From Rhopalosiphum padi (lineage: Eukaryota; Arthropoda; Insecta; Hemiptera; Aphididae): DNA of 64,000 bases. Both the position numbers and the translations under genes were made by a program. The notes below the pieces were generated by a model that worked only from the letters and a program-made list of their open reading frames with translations, made no database searches and had not been told where the DNA came from. The stretch is from the NCBI RefSeq assembly GCF_020882245.1, contig NW_026870018.1:29923-93922 (forward strand). The letters run 5' to 3'. Position 1 is the first letter of the stretch. Each line of letters begins with the position of its first letter. Positions 42,297 through 58,000 of this stretch are shown here, one piece after another.

Positions 42297-45200
42297 CCCC
42301 CATAATAAATGATTAAAAACCAGAAATTTCCTTAAAATGTATTAAAAAAACCATTAATTCATCAAAAAACCCCATAATAATTGATTTATATCCATCAAAT
42401 AAATTAAATTTAACGTTTTTCCTTAACAACCCCCAATAAAAAACTATTTAAAACCATCAAATACATTAAATTTAACATTTTTCCTTAACAAACCCCCATA
42501 ATAACTGATTATAAACCAGAAATTTCCTTAAAATGTATTAAAAAAACCATTAATTCATCAAAAAACCCCATAATAATTGATTTAAATCCATCAATTATAT
42601 TAAATTTAACATTTTTCCTTAACAATCCCCCATAATAAATGATTATAAACCAGAAATTTGCTAAAAATGTATTAAAAATACCATTAATTCATCAAAAAAC
42701 CCCATAATAATTGATTTATATCCATCAAATAAATTAAATTTAACGTTTTTCCTTAACAACCCCCATAATAAATGATTATAAACCAGAAATTTCCTTAAAA
42801 TGTATTAAAAAAACCATTAATTCATCAAAAAACCCCATAAAAACCGCTTTAAATCCATCAAATAAATTAAATTTAACGTTTTTCCTTAACAACCCCCAAT
42901 AAAAAACTATTTAAAACCATCAAATACATTAAATTTAACATTTTTCCTTAACAAACCCCCATAATAAATTATTAAAAACCAGAAATTTCCTTAACATGTA
43001 TTAAAAAACCATTAATTCATCAAAAAACCCCATAATAATTGATTTATATCCATCAAATAAATTAAATTTAACGTTTTTCCTTAACAACCCCCAATAAAAA
43101 ACTATTTAAAACCATCAAATACATTAAATTTAACATTTTTCCTTAACAACCCCCCCTAATAAACGATTTAACACCATCAAATACATTAAATTTAACATTT
43201 TTCCTTAACAAACCCCCATAATAAATGATTAAAAACCAGAAATTTCCTTAAAATGTATTAAAAAAAACCATTAATTCATCAAAAAACCCCATAATAATTG
43301 ATTTATATCCATCAAATAAATTAAATTTAACGTTTTTCCTTAACAACCCCCAATAAAAAACTATTTAAAACCATCAAATACATTAAATTTAACATTTTTC
43401 CTTAACAAACCCCCATAATAAATGATTAAAAACCAGAAATTTCCTTAAAATATATTAAAAAAACATTTAATTCATCAAAAAACTTCATAATAATTGATTA
43501 ATATCCATCAAATAAATTAAATTTAACATTTTTCCTTAACAACCCCCAATAATAACCGATTTAAAACCATCAAATACATTAAATTTAACATTTTTCCTTA
43601 ACAAACCCCCATAATAAATGATTATAAACCAGAAATTTCCTTAAAATGTATTAAAAAAACCATTAATTCATCAAAAAACCCCATAATAATTGATTTAAAT
43701 CCATCAATTATATTAAATTTAACATTTTTCCTTAACAACCCCCCATAATAAATGATTAAAAACCAGAAATTTCCTTAAAATGTATTAAAAAAACCATTAA
43801 TTCATCAAAAAACCCCATAAAAACCGCTTTAAATCCATAAAATAAATTAAATTTAACATTTTTTCTCAACAAACCCCCATAATAAATTATTAAAAACCAG
43901 AAATTTCCTTAACATGTATTAAAAAACCATTTATTCATCAAAAAACTCCATAAAAACCGCTTTAAATCCATCAAATAAATTAAATTTAACATTTTTCCTT
44001 AACAACCCCCATAATAAATGATTAAAAACCAGAAATTTCCTTAAAATGTATTAAAAAAAACCATTAATTCATCAAAAAACCCCATAATAATTGATTTATA
44101 TCCATCAAATAAATTAAATTTAACGTTTTTCCTTAACAACCCCCAATAAAAAACTATTTAAAACCATCAAATACATTAAATTTAACATTTTTCCTTAACA
44201 AACCCCCATAATAACTGATTATAAACCAGAAATTTCCTTAAAATGTATTAAAAAACCATTAATTCATCAAAAAACCCCATAATAATTGATTTAAATCCAT
44301 CAATTATATTAAATTTAACATTTTTCCTTAACAATCCCCCATAATAAATGATTATAAACCAGAAATTTGCTAAAAATGTATTAAAAATACCATTAATTCA
44401 TCAAAAAACCCCATAATAATTGATTTATATCCATCAAATAAATTAAATTTAACGTTTTTCCTTAACAACCCCCATAATAAATGATTATAAACCAGAAATT
44501 TCCTTAAAATGTATTAAAAAAACCATTAATTCATCAAAAAACCCCATAAAAACCGCTTTAAATCCATCAAATAAATTAAATTTAACGTTTTTCCTTAACA
44601 ACCCCCAATAAAAAACTATTTAAAACCATCAAATACATTAAATTTAACATTTTTCCTTAACAAACCCCCATAATAAATGATTAAAAACCAGAAATTTCCT
44701 TAAAATATATTAAAAAAACATTTAATTCATCAAAAAACTTCATAATAATTGATTAATATCCATCAAATAAATTAAATTTAACATTTTTCCTTAACAACCC
44801 CCAATAATAACCGATTTAAAACCATCAAATACATTAAATTTAACATTTTTCCTTAACAAACCCCCATAATAAATTATTAAAAACCAGAAATTTCCTTAAC
44901 ATGTATTAAAAAAACCATTAATTCATCAAAAAACCCCATAATAATTGATTTATATCCATCAAATAAATTAAATTTAACGTTTTTCCTTAACAACCCCCAA
45001 TAAAAAAACTATTTAAAACCATCAAATACATTAAATTTAACATTTTTCCTTAACAACCCCCCCTAATAAACGATTTAACACCATCAAATACATTAAATTT
45101 AACATTTTTCCTTAACAACCCCCAATAATAACCGATTTAAAACCATCAAATACATTAAATTTAACATTTTTCCTTAACAAACCCCCATAATAAATGATTA

Positions 45201-48200
45201 TAAACCAGAAATTTCCTTAAAATGTATTAAAAAAACCATTAATTCATCAAAAAACCCCATAATAATTGATTTAAATCCATCAATTATATTAAATTTAACA
45301 TTTTTCCTTAACAATCCCCCATAATAAATGATTAAAAACCAGAAATTTCCTTAAAATGTATTAAAAAACCATTAATTCATCAAAAAACCCCATAATAATT
45401 GATTTAAATCCATCAATTATATTAAATTTAACATTTTTCCTTAACAATCCCCCATAATAAATGATTATAAACCAGAAATTTGCTAAAAATGTATTAAAAA
45501 TACCATTAATTCATCAAAAAACCCCATAATAATTGATTTATATCCATCAAATAAATTAAATTTAACGTTTTTCCTTAACAACCCCCATAATAAATGATTA
45601 TAAACCAGAAATTTCCTTAAAATGTATTAAAAAAAACCATTAATTCATCAAAAAACCCCATAATAATTGATTTAAATCCATCAATTATATTAAATTTAAC
45701 ATTTTTCCTTAACAACCCCCCATAATAAATGATTAAAAACCAGAAATTTCCTTAAAATGTATTAAAAAACCATTAATTCATCAAAAAACCCCATAAAAAC
45801 CGCTTTAAATCCATCAAATAAATTAAATTTAACGTTTTTCCTTAACAACCCCCAATAAAAAACTATTTAAAACCATCAAATACATTAAATTTAACATTTT
45901 TCCTTAACAAACCCCCATAATAAATGATTAAAAACCAGAAATTTCCTTAAAATATATTAAAAAAACATTTAATTCATCAAAAAACTTCATAATAATTGAT
46001 TAATATCCATCAAAAAAATTAAATTTAACATTTTTCCTTAACAACCCCCAATAATAACCGATTTAAAACCATCAAATACATTAAATTTAACATTTTTCCT
46101 TAACAAACCCCCATAATAAATTATTAAAAACCAGAAATTTCCTTAACATGTATTAAAAAACCATTAATTCATCAAAAAACCCCATAATAATTGATTTATA
46201 TCCATCAAATAAATTAAATTTAACGTTTTTCCTTAACAACCCCCAATAAAAAACTATTTAAAACCATCAAATACATTAAATTTAACATTTTTCCTTAACA
46301 ACCCCCCCTAATAAACGATTTAACACCATCAAATACATTAAATTTAACATTTTTCCTTAACAACCCCCAATAATAACCGATTTAAAACCATCAAATACAT
46401 TAATTTTAACATTTTTCCTTAACAAACCCCCATAATAAATGATTATAAACCAGAAATTTCCTTAAAATGTATTAAAAAAACCATTAATTCATCAAAAAAA
46501 CCCCATAATAATTGATTTAAATCCATCAATTATATTAAATTTAACATTTTTCCTTAACAATCCCCCATAATAAATGATTAAAAACCAGAAATTTCCTTAA
46601 AATGTATTAAAAAACCATTAATTCATCAAAAAACCCCATAAAAACCGCTTTAAATCCATCAAATAAATTAAATTTAACATTTTTTCTCAACAAACCCCCA
46701 TAATAAATTATTAAAAACCAGAAATTTCCTTAACATGTATTAAAAAACCATTAATTCATCAAAAAACCCCATAATAATTGATTTAAATCCATCAAATAAA
46801 TTAAATTTAACGTTTTTCCTTAACAACCCCCAATAAAAAACTATTTAAAACCATCAAATACATTAAATTTAACATTTTTCCTTAACAAACCCCCATAATA
46901 AATGATTAAAAACCAGAAATTTCCTTAAAATGTATTAAAAAACCATTAATTCATCAAAAAACCCCATAAAAACCGCTTTAAATCCATCAAATAAATTAAA
47001 TTTAACATTTTTTCTCAACAAACCCCCATAATAAATTATTAAAAACCAGAAATTTCCTTAACATGTATTAAAAAACCATTAATTCATCAAAAAACCCCAT
47101 AATAATTGATTTATATCCAACAAATAAATTAAATTTAACGTTTTTCCTTAACAACCCCCAATAAAAAACTATTTAAAACCATCAAATACATTAAATTTAA
47201 CATTTTTCCTTAACAACCCCCCCTAATAAACGCTTTAACACCATCAAATACATTAAATTTAACATTTTTCCTTAACAAACCCCCATAATAAATGATTAAA
47301 AACCAGAAATTTCCTTAAAATGTATTAAAAAACCATTAATTCATCAAAAAACCCCAATAATAACCGATTTAAAACCATCAAATACATTAAATTTAACATT
47401 TTTTCCTTAACAAACCCCCATAATAAATGATTAAAAACCAGAAATTTCCTTAAAATATATTAAAAAACCATTTATTCATCAAAAAACTCCATAAAAACCG
47501 CTTTAAATCCATCAAATAAATTAAATTTAACATTTTTCCTTAACAACCCCCATAATAAATGATTAAAAACCAGAAATTTCCTTAAAATGTATTAAAAAAA
47601 CCATTAATTCATCAAAAAACCCCATAATAATTGATTTATATCCATCAAATAAATTAAATTTAACGTTTTTCCTTAACAACCCCCAATAAAAAACTATTTA
47701 AAACCATCAAATACATTAAATTTAACATTTTTCCTTAACAAACCCCCATAATAACTGATTATAAACCAGAAATTTCCTTAAAATGTATTAAAAAACCATT
47801 AATTCATCAAAAAACCCCATAATAATTGATTTAAATCCATCAATTATATTAAATTTAACATTTTTCCTTAACAATCCCCCATAATAAATGATTATAAACC
47901 AGAAATTTGCTAAAAATGTATTAAAAATACCATTAATTCATCAAAAAACCCCATAATAATTGATTTATATCCATCAAATAAATTAAATTTAACGTTTTTC
48001 CTTAACAACCCCCATAATAAATGATTATAAACCAGAAATTTCCTTAAAATGTATTAAAAAAACCATTAATTCATCAAAAAACCCCATAAAAACCGCTTTA
48101 AATCCATCAAATAAATTAAATTTAACGTTTTTCCTTAACAACCCCCAATAAAAAACTATTTAAAACCATCAAATACATTAAATTTAACATTTTTCCTTAA

Positions 48201-51200
48201 CAAACCCCCATAATAAATGATTAAAAACCAGAAATTTCCTTAAAATATATTAAAAAAAACATTTAATTCATCAAAAAACTTCATAATAATTGATTAATAT
48301 CCATCAAATAAATTAAATTTAACATTTTTCCTTAACAACCTCCAATAATAACCGATTTAAAACCATCAAATACATTAAATTTAACATTTTTCCTTAACAA
48401 ACCCCCATAATAAATTATTAAAAACCAGAAATTGCCTTAACATGTATTAAAAAACCATTAATTCATCAAAAAACCCCATAATAATTGATTTTTATCCATC
48501 AAATAAATTAAATTTAACGTTTTTCCTTAACAACCCCCAATAAAAAACTATTTAAAACCATCAAATACATTAAATTTAACATTTTTCCTTAACAACCCCC
48601 CCTAATAAACGATTTAACACCATCAAATACATTAAATTTAACATTTTTCCTTAACAACCCCCAATAATAACCGATTTAAAACCATCAAATACATTAAATT
48701 TAACATTTTTCCTTAACAAACCCCCATAATAAATGATTATAAACCAGAAATTTCCTTAAAATGTATTAAAAAAACCATTAATTCATCAAAAAAACCCCAT
48801 AATAATTGATTTAAATCCATCAATTATATTAAATTTAACATTTTTCCTTAACAATCCCCCATAATAAATGATTAAAAACCAGAAATTTCCTTAAAATGTA
48901 TTAAAAAACCATTAATTCATCAAAAAACCCCATAATAATTGATTTAAATCCATCAATTATATTAAATTTAACATTTTTCCTTAACAATCCCCCATAATAA
49001 ATGATTATAAACCAGAAATTTGCTAAAAATGTATTAAAAATACCATTAATTCATCAAAAAACCCCATAATAATTGATTTATATCCATCAAATAAATTAAA
49101 TTTAACGTTTTTCCTTAACAACCCCCATAATAAATGATTATAAACCAGAAATTTCCTTAAAATGTATTAAAAAAACCATTAATTCATCAAAAAACCCCAT
49201 AATAATTGATTTAAATCCATCAATTATATTAAATTTAACATTTTTCCTTAACAACCCCCCATAATAAATGATTAAAAACCAGAAATTTCCTTAAAATGTA
49301 TTAAAAAACCATTAATTCATCAAAAAACCCCATAAAAACCGCTTTAAATCCATCAAATAAATTAAATTTAACGTTTTTCCTTAACAACCCCCAATAAAAA
49401 ACTATTTAAAACCATCAAATACATTAAATTTAACATTTTTCCTTAACAAACCCCCATAATAAATGATTAAAAACCAGAAATTTCCTTAAAATATATTAAA
49501 AAAACATTTAATTCATCAAAAAACTTCATAATAATTGATTAATATCCATCAAATAAATTAAATTTAACATTTTTCCTTAACAACCCCCAATAATAACCGA
49601 TTTAAAACCATCAAATACATTAAATTTAACATTTTTCCTTAACAAACCCCCATAATAAATTATTAAAAACCAGAAATTTCCTTAACATGTATTAAAAAAC
49701 CATTAATTCATCAAAAAACCCCATAATAATTGATTTATATCCATCAAATAAATTAAATTTAACGTTTTTCCTTAACAACCCCCAATAAAAAAACTATTTA
49801 AAACCATCAAATACATTAAATTTAACATTTTTCCTTAACAACCCCCCCTAATAAACGATTTAACACCATCAAATACATTAAATTTAACATTTTTCCCTAA
49901 CAACCCCCAATAATAACCGATTTAAAACCATCAAATACATTAAATTTAACATTTTTCCTTAACAAACCCCCATAATAAATGATTATAAACCAGAAATTTC
50001 CTTAAAATGTATTAAAAAAACCATTAATTCATCAAAAAACCCCATAATAATTGATTTAAATCCATCAATTATATTAAATTTAACATTTTTCCTTAACAAT
50101 CCCCCATAATAAATGATTAAAAACCAGAAATTTCCTTAAAATGTATTAAAAAACCATTAATTCATCAAAAAACCCCATAAAAACCGCTTTAAATCCATCA
50201 AATAAATTAAATTTAACATTTTTTCTCAACAAACCCCCATAATAAATTATTAAAAACCAGAAATTTCCTTAACATGTATTAAAAAACCATTTATTCATCA
50301 AAAAACTTCATAATAATTGATTAATATCCATCAAATAAATTAAATTTAACATTTTTCCTTAACAACCCCCAATAATAACCGATTTAAAACCATCAAATAC
50401 ATTAAATTTAACATTTTTCCTTAACAAACCCCCATAATAAATTATTAAAAACCAGAAATTTCCTTAACATGTATTAAAAAACCATTAATTCATCAAAAAA
50501 CCCCATAATAATTGATTTAAATCCATCAAATATATTAAATTTAACATTTTTCCTTAACAACCCCCATAATAAATGATTAAAAACCAGAAATTTCCTTAAA
50601 ATGTATTAAAAAACCATTAATTCATCAAAAAACCCCATAAAAACCGCTTTAAATCCATAAAATAAATTAAATTTAACATTTTTTCTCAACAAACCCCCAT
50701 AATAAATTATTAAAAACCAGAAATTTCCTTAACATGTATTAAAAAACCATTTATTCATCAAAAAACTCCATAAAAACCGCTTTAAATCCATCAAATAAAT
50801 TAAATTTAACATTTTTCCTTAACAACCCCCATAATAAATGATTAAAAACCAGAAATTTCCTTAAAATGTATTAAAAAAACCATTAATTCATCAAAAAACC
50901 CCATAATAATTGATTTATATCCATCAAATAAATTAAATTTAACGTTTTTCCTTAACAACCCCCAATAAAAAACTATTTAAAACCATCAAATACATTTAAT
51001 TTAACATTTTTCCTTAACAAACCCCCATAATAACTGATTATAAACCAGAAATTTCCTTAAAATGTATTAAAAAACCATTAATTCATCAAAAAACCCCATA
51101 ATAATTGATTTAAATCCATCAATTATATTAAATTTAACATTTTTCCTTAACAATCCCCCATAATAAATGATTATAAACCAGAAATTTGCTAAAAATGTAT

Positions 51201-52011
51201 TAAAAATACCATTAATTCATCAAAAAACCCCATAATAATTGATTTATATCCATCAAATAAATTAAATTTAACGTTTTTCCTTAACAACCCCCATAATAAA
51301 TGATTATAAACCAGAAATTTCCTTAAAATGTATTAAAAAAACCATTAATTCATCAAAAAACCCCATAAAAACCGCTTTAAATCCATCAAATAAATTAAAT
51401 TTAACGTTTTTCCTTAACAACCCCCAATAAAAAACTATTTAAAACCATCAAATACATTAAATTTAACATTTTTCCTTAACAAACCCCCATAATAAATGAT
51501 TAAAAACCAGAAATTTCCTTAAAATATATTAAAAAAACATTTAATTCATCAAAAAACTTCATAATAATTGATTAATATCCATCAAATAAATTAAATTTAA
51601 CATTTTTCCTTAACAACCCCCAATAATAACCGATTTAAAACCATCAAATACATTAAATTTAACATTTTTCCTTAACAAACCCCCATAATAAATTATTAAA
51701 AACCAGAAATTTCCTTAACATGTATTAAAAAACCATTAATTCATCAAAAAACCCCATAATAATTGATTTATATCCATCAAATAAATTAAATTTAACGTTT
51801 TTCCTTAACAACCCCCAATAAAAAACTATTTAAAACCATCAAATACATTAAATTTAACATTTTTCCTTAACAACCCCCCCTAATAAACGATTTAACACCA
51901 TCAAATACATTAAATTTAACATTTTTCCTTAACAACCCCCAATAATAACCGATTTAAAACCATCAAATACATTAAATTTAACATTTTTCCTTAACAAACC
52001 CCCATAATAAA

Positions 52012-55000
52012 TGATTATAAACCAGAAATTTCCTTAAAATGTATTAAAAAAACCATTAATTCATCAAAAAACCCCATAATAATTGATTTAAATCCATCAA
52101 TTATATTAAATTTAACATTTTTCCTTAACAATCCCCCATAATAAATGATTATAAACCAGAAATTTGCTAAAAATGTATTAAAAATACCATTAATTCATCA
52201 AAAAACCCCATAATAATTGATTTATATCCATCAAATAAATTAAATTTAACGTTTTTCCTTAACAACCCCCATAATAAATGATTATAAACCAGAAATTTCC
52301 TTAAAATGTATTAAAAAAACCATTAATTCATCAAAAAAACCCCATAAAAACCGCTTTAAATCCATCAAATAAATTAAATTTAACGTTTTTCCTTAACAAC
52401 CCCCAATAAAAAACTATTTAAAACCATCAAATACATTAAATTTAACATTTTTCCTTAACAAACCCCCATAATAAATGATTAAAAACCAGAAATTTCCTTA
52501 AAATATATTAAAAAAACATTTAATTCATCAAAAAACTTCATAATAATTGATTAATATCCATCAAATAAATTAAATTTAACATTTTTCCTTAACAACCCCC
52601 AATAATAACCGATTTAAAACCATCAAATACATTAAATTTAACATTTTTCCTTAACAAACCCCCATAATAAATGATTATAAACCAGAAATTTCCTTAAAAT
52701 GTATTAAAAAAAACCATTAATTCATCAAAAAACCCCATAATAATTGATTTAAATCCATCAATTATATTAAATTTAACATTTTTCCTTAACAATCCCCCAT
52801 AATAAATGATTAAAAACCAGAAATTTCCTTAAAATGTATTAAAAAACCATTAATTCATCAAAAAACCCCATAAAAACCGCTTTAAATCCATCAAATAAAT
52901 TAAATTTAACATTTTTTCTCAACAAACCCCCATAATAAATTATTAAAAACCAGAAATTTCCTTAACATGTATTAAAAAACCATTTATTCATCAAAAAACT
53001 TCATAATAATTGATTAATATCCATCAAATAAATTAAATTTAACATTTTTCCTTAACAACCCCCAATAATAACCGATTTAAAACCATCAAATACATTAAAT
53101 TTAACATTTTTCCTTAACAAACCCCCATAATAAATTATTAAAAACCAGAAATTTCCTTAACATGTATTAAAAAACCATTAATTCATCAAAAAACCCCATA
53201 ATAATTGATTTAAATCCATCAAATAAATTAAATTTAACATTTTTCCTTAACAACCCCCATAATAAATGATTAAAAACCAGAAATTTCCTTAAAATGTATT
53301 AAAAAACCATTAATTCATCAAAAAACCCCATAAAAACCGCTTTAAATCCATCAAATAAATTAAATTTAACATTTTTTCTCAACAAACCCCCATAATAAAT
53401 TATTAAAAACCAGAAATTTCCTTAACATGTATTAAAAAACCATTAATTCATCAAAAAACCCCATAATAATTGATTTATATCCATCAAATAAATTAAATTT
53501 AACGTTTTTCCTTAACAACCCCCAATAAAAAACTATTTAAAACCATCAAATACATTAAATTTAACATTTTTCCTTAACAACCCCCCCTAATAAACGATTT
53601 AACACCATCAAATACATTAAATTTAACATTTTTCCTTAACAACCCCCATAATAAATGATTAAAAACCAGAAATTTCCTTAAAATGTATTAAAAAAACCAT
53701 TAATTCATCAAAAAACCCCATAATAATTGATTTATATCCATCAAATAAATTAAATTTAACGTTTTTCCTTAACAACCCCCAATAAAAAACTATTTAAAAC
53801 CATCAAATACATTAAATTTAACATTTTTCCTTAACAAACCCCCATAATAACTGATTATAAACCAGAAATTTCCTTAAAATGTATTAAAAAACCATTAATT
53901 CATCAAAAAACCCCATAATAATTGATTTAAATCCATCAATTATATTAAATTTAACATTTTTCCTTAACAATCCCCCATAATAAATGATTATAAACCAGAA
54001 ATTTGCTAAAAATGTATTAAAAATACCATTAATTCATCAAAAAACCCCATAATAATTGATTTATATCCATCAAATAAATTAAATTTAACGTTTTTCCTTA
54101 ACAACCCCCATAATAAATGATTATAAACCAGAAATTTCCTTAAAATGTATTAAAAAAAACCATTAATTCATCAAAAAACCCCATAAAAACCGCTTTAAAT
54201 CCATCAAATAAATTAAATTTAACGTTTTTCCTTAACAACCCCCAATAAAAAACTATTTAAAACCATCAAATACATTAAATTTAACATTTTTCCTTAACAA
54301 ACCCCCATAATAAATTATTAAAAACCAGAAATTTCCTTAACATGTATTAAAAAAACCATTAATTCATCAAAAAACCCCATAATAATTGATTTATATCCAT
54401 CAAATAAATTAAATTTAACGTTTTTCCTTAACAACCCCCAATAAAAAACTATTTAAAACCATCAAATACATTAAATTTAACATTTTTCCTTAACAACCCC
54501 CCCTAATAAACGATTTAACACCATCAAATACATTAAATTTAACATTTTTCCTTAACAAACCCCCATAATAAATGATTAAAAACCAGAAATTTCCTTAAAA
54601 TGTATTAAAAAAACCATTAATTCATCAAAAAACCCCATAATAATTGATTTATATCCATCAAATAAATTAAATTTAACGTTTTTCCTTAACAACCCCCAAT
54701 AAAAAACTATTTAAAACCATCAAATACATTAAATTTAACATTTTTCCTTAACAAACCCCCATAATAAATGATTAAAAACCAGAAATTTCCTTAAAATATA
54801 TTAAAAAAACATTTAATTCATCAAAAAACTTCATAATAATTGATTAATATCCATCAAATAAATTAAATTTAACATTTTTCCTTAACAACCCCCAATAATA
54901 ACCGATTTAAAACCATCAAATACATTAAATTTAACATTTTTCCTTAACAAACCCCCATAATAAATGATTATAAACCAGAAATTTCCTTAAAATGTATTAA

Positions 55001-58000
55001 AAAAACCATTAATTCATCAAAAAACCCCATAATAATTGATTTAAATCCATCAATTATATTAAATTTAACATTTTTCCTTAACAACCCCCCATAATAAATG
55101 ATTAAAAACCAGAAATTTCCTTAAAATGTATTAAAAAACCATTAATTCATCAAAAAACCCCATAAAAACCGCTTTAAATCCATAAAATAAATTAAATTTA
55201 ACATTTTTTCTCAACAAACCCCCATAATAAATTATTAAAAACCAGAAATTTCCTTAACATGTATTAAAAAACCATTTATTCATCAAAAAACTCCATAAAA
55301 ACCGCTTTAAATCCATCAAATAAATTAAATTTAACATTTTTCCTTAACAACCCCCATAATAAATGATTAAAAACCAGAAATTTCCTTAAAATGTATTAAA
55401 AAAACCATTAATTCATCAAAAAACCCCATAATAATTGATTTATATCCATCAAATAAATTAAATTTAACGTTTTTCCTTAACAACCCCCAATAAAAAACTA
55501 TTTAAAACCATCAAATACATTAAATTTAACATTTTTCCTTAACAAACCCCCATAATAACTGATTATAAACCAGAAATTTCCTTAAAATGTATTAAAAAAC
55601 CATTAATTCATCAAAAAACCCCATAATAATTGATTTAAATCCATCAATTATATTAAATTTAACATTTTTCCTTAACAATCCCCCATAATAAATGATTATA
55701 AACCAGAAATTTGCTAAAAATGTATTAAAAATACCATTAATTCATCAAAAAACCCCATAATAATTGATTTATATCCATCAAATAAATTAAATTTAACGTT
55801 TTTCCTTAACAACCCCCCATAATAAATGATTATAAACCAGAAATTTCCTTAAAATGTATTAAAAAAACCATTAATTCATCAAAAAACCCCATAAAAACCG
55901 CTTTAAATCCATCAAATAAATTAAATTTAACGTTTTTCCTTAACAACCCCCAATAAAAAACTATTTAAAACCATCAAATACATTAAATTTAACATTTTTC
56001 CTTAACAAACCCCCATAATAAATGATTAAAAAACCAGAAATTTCCTTAAAATATATTAAAAAAACATTTAATTCATCAAAAAACTTCATAATAATTGATT
56101 AATATCCATCAAATAAATTAAATTTAACATTTTTCCTTAACAACCCCCAATAATAACCGATTTTAAAACCATCAAATACATTAAATTTAACATTTTTTCC
56201 TTAACAAACCCCCATAATAAATTATTAAAAACCAGAAAATTTCCTTAACATGTATTAAAAAACCATTTAATTCATCAAAAAAACCCCATAATAATTGATT
56301 TATATCCATCAAATAAATTAAATTTAACGTTTTTCCTTAACAACCCCCAATAAAAAACTATTTAAAACCATCAAATACATTAAATTTAACATTTTTCCTT
56401 AACAACCCCCCCCTAATTAAAACGATTTAACACCATCAAATACATTAAATTTAACATTTTTCCTTAACAACCCCCAATAATAACCGATTTAAAACCATCA
56501 AATACATTAAATTTAACATTTTTCCTTAACAAACCCCCCATAATAAATGATTATAAACCAGAAATTTCCTTAAAATGTATTAAAAAAAACCATTAATTCA
56601 TCAAAAAAACCCCATAATAATTGATTTAAATCCATCAATTATATTAAATTTAACATTTTTCCTTAACAATCCCCCATAATAAATGATTTAAAAACCAGAA
56701 ATTTCCTTAAAATGTATTAAAAAACCATTAATTCATCAAAAAACCCCATAATAATTGATTTAAATCCATCAATTATATTAAATTTAACATTTTTTCCTTA
56801 ACAATCCCCCATAATAAATGATTATAAACCAGAAATTTGCTAAAAATGTATTAAAAATACCATTAATTCATCAAAAAAAACCCCATAATAATTGATTTAT
56901 AATCCATCAAATAAATTAAATTTAACGTTTTTTCCTTAACAACCCCCATAATAAATGATTATAAACCAGAAATTTCCTTAAAATGTATTAAAAAAACCAT
57001 TAATTCATCAAAAAAACCCATAATAATTGATTTAAATCCATCAATTATATTAAATTTAACATTTTTTCCTTAACAACCCCCCATAATAAATGATTAAAAA
57101 CCAGAAATTTCCTTAAAATGTATTAAAAAACCATTAATTCATCAAAAAAACCCCATAAAAACCGCTTTAAATCCATCAAATAAATTAAATTTAACGTTTT
57201 TTCCTTAACAACCCCCAATAAAAAAACTATTTAAAACCATCAAAATACATTAAATTTAACATTTTTTCCTTAACAAACCCCCATAATAAATGATTAAAAA
57301 CCAGAAATTTCCCTTGAAAATATATTAAAAAAACATTTTAATTCATCAAAAAACTTCATAATAATTGATTAATATCCATCAAAATAAATTAAATTTAACA
57401 TTTTTCCTTAACAACCCCCAATAATAACCGATTTAAAACCATCAAATACATTAAATTTAACATTTTTCCTTAACAAACCCCCATAATAAATTATTAAAAA
57501 CCAGAAATTTCCTTAACATGTATTAAAAAACCATTAATTCATCAAAAAACCCCATAATAATTGATTTATATCCATCAAATAAATTAAATTTAACGTTTTT
57601 CCTTAACAACCCCCAATAAAAAACTATTTAAAACCATCAAATACATTAAATTTAACATTTTTCCTTAACAACCCCCCCTAATAAACGATTTTAACACCAT
57701 CAAATACATTAAATTTAACATTTTTTCCCTTAACAACCCCCAATAATAACCGATTTAAAACCATCAAATACATTAATTTTAACATTTTTCCTTAACAAAC
57801 CCCCATAATAAATGATTATAAACCAGAAATTTCCTTAAAATGTATTAAAAAAACCATTAATTCATCAAAAAACCCCATAATAATTGATTTAAATCCATCA
57901 ATTATATTAAATTTAACATTTTTCCTTAACAATCCCCCATAATAAATGATTTAAAAACCAGAAATTTCCTTAAAATGTATTAAAAAACCATTAATTCCAT

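Larger units (their letters stand above)
41247..44795 (-). repeat. 3.55-kb higher-order repeat, copy 2
   Basis: Directly follows copy 1 with the same unit order and is 3,549 bp long. TAACTG markers are at 42505 and 44215, 3548 and 3550 bp from those of copy 1. The next S3 at 44796 is followed by a TTAACATGTATT long unit rather than the AAATGATTATAAACC long unit of copies 1 and 2, so the tandem run ends there. Confidence 0.92.
40665..52011 (-). repeat. 11.35-kb super higher-order repeat, copy 1
   Basis: All landmarks in this stretch recur in the same order about 11.3 kb later. Eight S2 C-runs (42235, 43150, 45057, 46302, 47217, 48596, 49842, 51874) match 53581, 54497, 56406, 57672, 58604, 59854, 61105 and 63165. 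Seven AAATTTGCTAAAAATG units and four TAACTG units match too. Private variants shared by both copies include ATCCAACAAAT (about 47116), AAACGCTTTAACACC (about 47228), AATTGCCTTAACATG (48434) and CATCAAATATATT (about 50527). The left edge is approximate: at 40665 this copy has TAACTG and the next copy does not. Confidence 0.9.
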
